64,000 bases of DNA from Kalmusia sp. IMI 367209 (lineage: Eukaryota; Ascomycota; Dothideomycetes; Pleosporales; Didymosphaeriaceae): positions 1,302,001-1,366,000 of the forward strand of contig JAPEUQ010000008.1 in the NCBI GenBank assembly GCA_027946365.1. Direction: 5' to 3'. The notes below the pieces were generated by a model. It saw only the letters and a program-made list of their open reading frames with translations. It searched no databases and was not told the DNA's origin. Numbering within the stretch: position 1 is the stretch's first letter; each line of letters opens with the position of its first letter. The translations under genes and the position numbers were made by a program. This document shows positions 57,815 through 64,000 of this stretch, piece by piece.

Positions 57815-59277
57815 ATGTTAGGTTTTACTCTGAAAGACGACGCGGTCTCGCTCGTTCTCGACCAGGACGTTGCACTAGCGGATACAGGGGACCTGATGAC
57901 AATCACCCTCCTCAGTCCGAGAGAGGATTCTGTTCGACATGCCACTGAAGTCCAAGTCTCGACTGAGGTCTGCCTCAAAAGTCAATACTTAGGTCCTATG
58001 ATCCGCATCGCTGAGGTGGGTTTGTCTTTATGTTCTGAAGCCCGCGATAGCTCACTTGCAGAAGGACCCAACCAACATCACCGTGGGCGGCGAGCTGAAG
58101 AGGGAGGGCCCGAACAAATATGGCGAGAAAGAGGGTGAGCACAAGGAGGGTGCTCTCGTATGGCTCGCCCATCTACACAACCTTTCGCAGACGCGCATGG
58201 GGGAGCTCGGCCTCCACAATGTCTCGATCACTGCGGTTTGGCACGCTATCCGTATGTGGAGGTACTACGAGAAGGAAGAAGACGTAAAGGCTCTCCAAGA
58301 ATGGTTCAATAAGTGGTACGACACTGCGATTGCTAACACACAGCTGAATCTCGATGCAGCTAGGTCTCTCGCTCTGCCGTGTCAGGTCTTCGATCACGCT
58401 GTCGGATTTGCTCGAGCGAATAAATACCTCGCCTACCATAACATTGGTCGCATCAAGGAGTGTCATCCGAAAGGAGTCAACATCAGGGCTCTGCATTTAG
58501 CTCCTAATGACTTCATTGGTAAATTTGAGTGGCATATAAACCACGTAATATGGCTACCGAAACCAACACAATTACTGACAGGCGACAGGCCCGTCCAATC
58601 ACGCTCGTGGCGGATTGAAGACCACCCTCCACAAGATGATTTGGAAGAAGGCGAATAATATCCTACGTTTCGATACGGAAAAGTGCAACTGTTGGGATGC
58701 GACCATCGGGCAGTATCTAGGTACGTAAAGGAATGCATGTCCTACGGTCACAAAAAAAGGGTTGAAGGCCGTCCTGCTGCGTATTGTGTATCCTAGGATA
58801 ACTTCACCCATGATGTGTTTTTGATCTCTGGACCTACTACTATACTTGAGAATACGTTCTAATGATTGAAATATAGCGGCACTAGTCCAGGTCGATGCAT
58901 TTCCGATCGAGGACGTTGTCAAGCGGTCTTCTATCAATGAAATCGTCGAGCGGCTGAAGCAATTCCAGTTCGACTACAGCCCAACCTGTCGTCGGTGCCG
59001 AAGCATAGATTTTGTCTATGTCGTCAAAATGACCATACAAGCCGCTGAGAATTACTTTGACGGACTCTGCCTGGACTGCATGAATCGCTCGAAACCCAAG
59101 GGCAAGGATCTCGACGACGAGTACTGGCGTATCAACAAGAGCTCGATGAATCATTGGGACACCCGATGCCGCTCCAAGCACAATCAGTCGTCCTGGTATG
59201 TATCCTGGCTCGGTAGAGACGATACGAGGCAGAAGCTTCTGAAGGGGGACAGCGGATATCGCGAAGAGGAGGATTAG
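57815..59277 (+). CDS. Fungal BTB-like protein with C-terminal cysteine/His cluster
   Basis: Exons 57815-58015, 58062-58518, 58589-58720 and 58877-59277, introns 46, 70 and 156 bp, 396 residues; an upstream exon is possible. The N-terminal DDAVSLVLD..GDLMTITLL is followed by a region resembling the lineage-expanded fungal BTB proteins (GALVWLAHLHNLSQTRM, ITAVWHAIRMWRYYE, SLALPCQVFDHAVGFA). The spliced joint gives GPSNHARGGLKTTLHKM. The C-terminal part has CNCWDATIGQYL, CRRCRSIDF, YFDGLCLDCMNRSKPK, DEYWRINKSSMNHWDTRCRSKHNQSSWYVSWLGR, a conserved tail of this family likely to bind metal. Function unknown. Confidence 0.8.
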
Positions 59278-59727
59278 ATGTTTGGACGTTCACAATAGAA
59301 CGGTCATGTTATTGGGAAGATTTGTCTCGCCTGGCCAACATTGAACTAAAATCAATGCTGGCGTGTCAAATGTACCATCAAGACCTTCGACTGAGGAATG
59401 GTCCCTCCCAGGGTCGGGATAAACTAATAGGAACGTCATATCTTGGCCCTAGATAACTGCTCAATGAAAACTTCAAGGGTAACGGGAAGTCCAGATATCA
59501 CAATCAATCTGAGCTGTATATTGTTGCGCGTGTTGAGCTATGCAACATGCTACGACGATTCTTTAGAAGGTTCTTGACTTTTGTGAAGATGTCCATTTTG
59601 AATTCTGTTATATTCTATTCAGATATGCTATCTAGCACGACCTCAGCTTCGTCTGTGCATGAGTTCATTAAAGTCATAATCAATCGTCAACTAGCATTAC
59701 ACTTTCCCCCGTAGTCTATTTATACTC
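59278..59727. other. Intergenic between convergent genes
   Basis: Only short closed frames; no feature seen. Confidence 0.5.
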
Positions 59728-60727
59728 CTAACCGCTAACTACGGTACCTCCGTTGGGATGCAGTGTCTGTCCACTGATAGAGCTACTATCCGGACTCGCC
59801 AGGAAGACAAAGCACGTTGCAATCTCGCTCGGCTGCGATGGCCTGCCCATGGGCGCGGTAAACTGCTTGATCGCCTCGTCGTTCATGGTCGCCGGGATCA
59901 GCGGCGTCCACACAGGTCCCGGTGCCACAGCATTCACACGAATACCCTTGCTGACATACTGATTCGAGAGCCCACGCGTGAAGGCAATGATGGCGCCCTT
60001 GGTGGAGGTGTAATCGAGGAGGTCGGGGCGGCCGATGTACGCGTTGATGGAGGCGTTGTTGATGATGGTCGAGCCGGGCTTCATGTGTGGGAGGGAGTAC
60101 TTGGCGAGGTAGAAGTATGGGTGGATGTTTGTGTTGAAGGTGTGGATCCATTGGTCCCTTTTTCGATCATCAGCATGCTTCCAGCAGTTGACTTATATAG
60201 CAAGTAACTTACTCCTTCAAGTCCTTGATATCCTCAACCATCATCTGGTAGGCGGCGTTATTTACTAGTATGTCAAGTCCACCCATCTTCTTCACCGCCT
60301 CGTCCACTAACTTCTTGCAGTTCTCGCGATCGGTCAGATCAGTCGGGTGCAGGAAACACTTCTTTCCTTTGCCCTCGACGAGCTTCTTGGTTTCTTGTGC
60401 GTCCTCTTCTTCTTGGGGGAGGTACGCGATGAAGACGTCAGCGCCTTCCATGGCATACAGGATGGCGGTTGAGCGGCCGATGCCTGAGTCTCCGCCCGTT
60501 ATGATGGCGCGCTTGCCGTCGAGCTTTCCGGCGGCTTTGTAGGGTTCCGAGCCGCCGTCGAAGGTGGGCAGGCGGTCGTATTGTGGGGCGGGATTGAGGT
60601 TTTTCTCGAGGCCGGGGACGGTTTGGTGCTGGATTGGCACGGTGTGCCCTGGTGTTGTTGTTTAGTTGGAATTGAGAACGTGGGGAAACTGCGACGTACC
60701 CGACTCGAATTGGCCTTTGTCAGTCAT
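59728..60727 (-). CDS. Short-chain dehydrogenase/reductase (intact)
   Basis: Exons 60727-60700, 60648-60213 and 60157-59728, introns 51 and 55 bp, 297 residues. The N-terminal extension (HTVPIQHQTVPGLEKNLNPAP..YDRLP) is typical of the YghA/glucose-ribitol dehydrogenase-like SDR group. Rossmann motif AIITGGDSGIGRST, then HPTDLTDRENC, DILVNNAAYQ, IINNASINAY (catalytic Ser), YTSTKGA (Tyr and Lys), VAPGPVWTPLIPA, and the C-terminal SGQTLHPNGGTVVSG. It is an NAD(P)-dependent oxidoreductase, often stress-linked in fungi. Substrate unknown. Confidence 0.92.
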
Positions 60728-61919
60728 TGTAATTATTCAGGAGTCTGGGTTGTGTGCGAGTTTAGAAATTAGTGTATGCGGGATGGTTTGGGTTCAAATT
60801 CGAGTGTTGAATTATGGTGATAATTGGAAATGCTATGTTTTGGCAGTCACGGTGTAAGTTTTATCGTAATGTATGATTTTTGGTGACGTAGCTTCCTTGT
60901 CACTGCACATTTATCAAACTACTATTGTGGGCCCTTTTGTATGATGGAATGATAGTGATCTCAACTACATTTGTCCGTCCTCTGCATCTTTGCACGGTGT
61001 TTGTACAGGACAGTGTGGATTGATGTCGTGGACTGATATCATTGCCCGTAGGGCTCAGATGAGTACACTAATCGGAGAAGACTTTACTTCCAATGAATGG
61101 ATGTAAACCTCTCGTCTGATCATTGGCAAGAGAAAATGTGTTGCAAAAATGGTCGAGTGCGGTACTTTGAAAATGTCTGGAGAAGTGTCGGGAAATCAAA
61201 GAGCCTGGTGTCGTAGAGAACAATCCGAAGCGTCAGCGCCCCGCAACCCCTCCTTACTGCGCGTCGCATGCTAAAGGACGTCAATGGTGCAATCTATTCA
61301 TGGCATCTCGACCCACACTCCATCGGCTATCCGGGTCGCTTTCCAATCACCTCATCTTCCTGCCAACATTCTGCCAACCTCTCACCACTCCCGATGACGA
61401 CGTTCGCACCCAGCCGTTAGCGGTAGGGCTGAGAATGACGTCGCCCCACCTCCCGAAAACAGGGTCCCGCCAAACCACAAGCGCTATGACCGAGTCGAGA
61501 ACAAAGCACCAGAGTCTCGATCCCAAGTCACAGCCAATGTCCATCAATCATATCCCAGCGATAGTGCGTTTGCGACCGAACGAGGAAACGCTCTGGGAGA
61601 TACCTGCGACAGGGAACAAGCCACACGAGTCGCGAGAGCCCGCTACGTTCGTCATGCGCCACGGCTTGAGACATGCCATGACGCAGGGCAGGTGGAGGCT
61701 AGGTGATCCTTCCTTGTGTGGTGCGTAACGCATGCGATCTTGTTTTCCCAAAGACAAGAGGTAGAGCCCGGGCGGTATAAAGATTCATGTAACCCACGCC
61801 TATATCGTCTTCCTCTATCACAACAACACAAACCATCTGTTCTACACAAGCACAGCTCAATTCAACTAAACTTAACCACCACTACCGCCTTTCAACCTCA
61901 ACCACAACAATCCATCATC
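60728..61919. other. Intergenic
   Basis: A plus frame at 61300-61728 (142 codons) is out of context and has no domain. C-rich, CAACAACA-type leader sequence close to 61860-61919 fits the 5' UTR of the next gene. Confidence 0.5.
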
Positions 61920-62348
61920 ATGCCTATGCGTCGCACCCACCGCACTACCGCCGCTCCCCGTACCACCACGAGGACGACCCGCGCTCGCCCCAGCCTGAAG
62001 ACTAGGCTTTTGGGTGGCGGCCGGGCTACTCGTCGCACTCCTGCCGCGACTACCACTACAACTACCACGACAAAGACCACCCGTACCACTCACGGAGCTC
62101 ACGGAGCTCACGTAGCTCACGGCACCCACGGTGCAACCACCGCTCACCACCACAAGCGCCATGCTACCATGGGCGACAAGGTCTCCGGTGCCCTGATGAA
62201 GCTCAGAGGTTCTCTGACTCGCCGTCCTGGCTTGAAGGTAAGCCATGGATTCCATACGAATCACAATAGACTAGTCTAACAACCATAGGCTGCTGGTACC
62301 CGCCGCATGCACGGCACTGATGGCCGCAACGCTCGTCGTGTGTACTAA
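61920..62348 (+). CDS. Small very basic Thr/Arg/His-rich protein
   Basis: Exons 61920-62237 and 62289-62348, 51 bp intron (GTAAGC ... ATAG), 125 residues. The start context is CATCATCATGCC after a pyrimidine/CA-rich leader typical of highly expressed fungal genes. N-terminus MPMRRTHRTTAAPRTTTRTTR, a poly-Thr run, THGAHGAH-type repeats, then a better conserved end DKVSGALMKLRGSLTRRPGLK joined to AAGTRRMHGTDGRNARRVY. Extremely basic, so nucleic-acid contact is likely. I recall such small proteins as conserved among ascomycetes, but no function can be given. Confidence 0.75.
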
Positions 62349-62971
62349 GTGTACACGCATGGAGTGAGATCAACGAGCGATGATTCCTTTTGTTTGTATA
62401 ATGTCTTGTCTGTTTGCCAAGATGAAGATGGGAAACTTGTATTGTACGATACTGCCTGATGATACCCTACGTATGAATTAATGCGAGCGATTGTAATGCA
62501 TGCACACACTTGTTCGAGCACATTTTCGTGAGGTGAAGTGATTGTGTGTGGATTTAACAATATAATTCCAAGTGTCCATAGAAAAGTAGGAAGCCACGGC
62601 CGCTATCATACCTGATCAGCCATGACGACTCGTACTATTTGGAGATATTTTCAGGTTTTCTAAGACGTCATTGGTTGGGACAATTAAACGCTGTCAAATG
62701 AGCCAATGAGACTTCTGCATCTCCTAGATAATTGTACAAGTTCTACAAATCAAACGCGGACGCGTGGGGCGTGCGGAATGACCCTTGCGTCCTCACTGGC
62801 TCAACCTTGGAACTGACGTCTTGTGTTGTGCTGCTTGCTTTGCACCCCTGTCGCACCTGCCTCTTATATCTTCCACCGCACAGCCACTCCTACCCACCAT
62901 ACAAAGCCGCACGTGTCTTTCTTACACGCGGTGCAACACCTTGTGCTATTGAAATCCACTAACATTTAGGT
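62349..62971. other. Intergenic, promoter and probable 5'-UTR intron end of the RhoGAP gene
   Basis: CACTAACATTTAG ends at 62969, directly before GTATGAGC with the start codon at 62972. Branch site plus acceptor suggest that a leader intron ends here. Confidence 0.45.
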
Positions 62972-64000
62972 ATGAGCGGCCTACGAGCTCACATCGCCGG
63001 TCGCCTGCGCAGTTCGTCCCTCTCCGCCGTCCCTCCTAGGCCCGAGTCGCAGGACTACTCCCCAGACCTCGCCAGGCATGCTGCCAGCATACTGTTCCAG
63101 TCCCCGATCCCTTCGAGGGATAACAGGCCGGTGTACATACTCAATGCCGCCGCCCTCCCCGACTCGCGCGAGGAAAACTTCGATTCCCTCCTCCCATACG
63201 TACTGGCTCGCCTCCCTGAAGAAGATGAACTAGTGCGGGGCTTCGAATATGAGGTCGTCTTCTTCGCTGGCGACTCAGATGGTTCTGTTACCGCCAAGAA
63301 GAATAGGCCTGGTTGGGGGTGGTTTCTACAGGCGTACCACGTCCTTTCCAGGGCGATGCGCAAGCGGTTGCAGAAGCTGTACATCGTGCACGAGAAGGCG
63401 TGGGTTAGGATCCTCACTGAAGTCTTCTCCACGATCGTCAGTCCCAAGTTTAGAAGGAAAATCATACATGGTACGTCCCCTAGCATCATTAGATGTTCAC
63501 ACCATTGACTCCTCGCAGCATCCGATCTGACCAACCTTGCACTGCACATTCCGATTGAAGACCTGCTGATTCCTCCCTCTACCTACCTTTACGATCGACG
63601 GGTATCTGACGACATCTTCGCACCGTACGCAAGTGGCCGCCGAGCCTTTGGTCCTCGTCAGCCTCTACCCATAAGCAGCCAGGGCACCCCGCGGTTGCCA
63701 AGGGTTTTGCGAGAAACCACAAGTTTTCTCCTCTTGGAGCAGAACATTGTGGCCGAAGGACTATTTCGCGTACCCCCACACTCTAAATTACGAGACGTGC
63801 TCAAAGAAGCGTACGACCGGGGCCAGAAATTCATCGTCTGGAAGGACAACGGCGCTGTGCTCCCGCTTCCTCCATACCCACATGCTGAGCATCAAGACGA
63901 AATTCTCGCCGAAATAGACCCCAAAGATGCTTACTCGGTTTTTATGGCTGCTGCGCTTATCAAGGCTTGGTACGCGAGTCTACGCCAGCCTATCTTCCCG
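62972..64000 (+). CDS. CRAL-TRIO-like / RhoGAP protein (Ecm25-type), 3' part beyond window
   Basis: Exon 1 62972-63470, intron 63471-63518 (GTACGT ... CGCAG, 48 bp), exon 2 63519 to the window end, phase kept. The N-terminal half reads like a divergent Sec14/CRAL-TRIO domain (RPVYILNAAALPD, YEVVFFAGDSDG, GWGWFLQAYHVLSRAMRKRLQKLYIVHEKAWVRIL, FRRKIIH). The second half begins a RhoGAP domain: RVLRETTSFLL, EGLFRVPPHSKLRDVLKEAYDRGQ with the arginine finger in LFR, and LIKAWYASLRQPIFP at the window edge. It would stimulate GTP hydrolysis by a Rho-family GTPase in polarised growth. The visible part is intact. Confidence 0.88.

Noticed and set aside
60780..60800. tRNA-like B box (GGTTCAAATTC)
   Set aside because: No A box or cloverleaf partner at the right distance.
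61300..61728. 142-codon plus frame upstream of the small basic protein gene
   Set aside because: Composition looks like promoter/leader DNA; no homology pattern or good start context.

Overview
The window reads as nuclear DNA of a filamentous ascomycete, most likely a dothideomycete of the Pleosporales type. The evidence is short GT-AG introns (about 46-110 bp) with CTAAC/CTAAT branch points, HET-domain and fungal BTB-type genes, many secreted and GPI-anchored proteins, and a sharply bounded A+T-rich block with the CpA-to-TpA signature of repeat-induced point mutation (RIP). Species cannot be fixed from sequence alone. No tRNA, rRNA or CRISPR was seen.

Layout. 1-1236: 5' part of a HET-domain gene (minus strand, runs off the window). 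2237-14013: a nested repeat island of about 11.8 kb. It is bounded by ~205 bp terminal inverted repeats with a TA duplication. It contains a nearly young Ty3/gypsy chromovirus (2626-9245, 223 bp LTRs differing at two sites) and the wreck of an older, heavily RIP-mutated gypsy element (9246 onward). Between the chromodomain end of pol and the 3' LTR, the chromovirus carries a separate gene on the opposite strand (7814-8664). It has a clean 50 bp intron, a cysteine cluster and an acidic tail; I consider it the most interesting object in the window.

14109-26076: three secreted, GPI-type wall/surface proteins (14109-14839, 15397-18160, 23044-23866, the last a cupredoxin), a polytopic membrane protein and an Hsp20 chaperone with a long insertion. 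26616-34720: a stretch rich in decay, with a HET pseudogene, a BTB gene plus a truncated paralogue, a secreted PL4 rhamnogalacturonan lyase and a degenerate Zn2Cys6 regulator. 36706-49003: an aquaporin, a secreted triple NTF2/SnoaL-like protein, a four-helix membrane protein, an orphan low-complexity protein, a secreted CE1-type esterase and a small cysteine-rich secreted protein with a Kex2-type site.

51522-64000: more housekeeping in character, with an NCBP3-like RNA-binding protein, an SDR gene broken by one nucleotide and divergent from an intact succinate-semialdehyde-type dehydrogenase, a fungal BTB-like protein, an intact SDR, a small very basic protein, and the 5' part of a CRAL-TRIO/RhoGAP protein cut by the window end. 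Functionally the window mixes plant-wall attack and surface proteins (PL4, CE1, GPI proteins, small secreted protein), self/non-self recognition (HET) and general metabolism. Exon boundaries were worked out by eye from splice signals and frame continuity.
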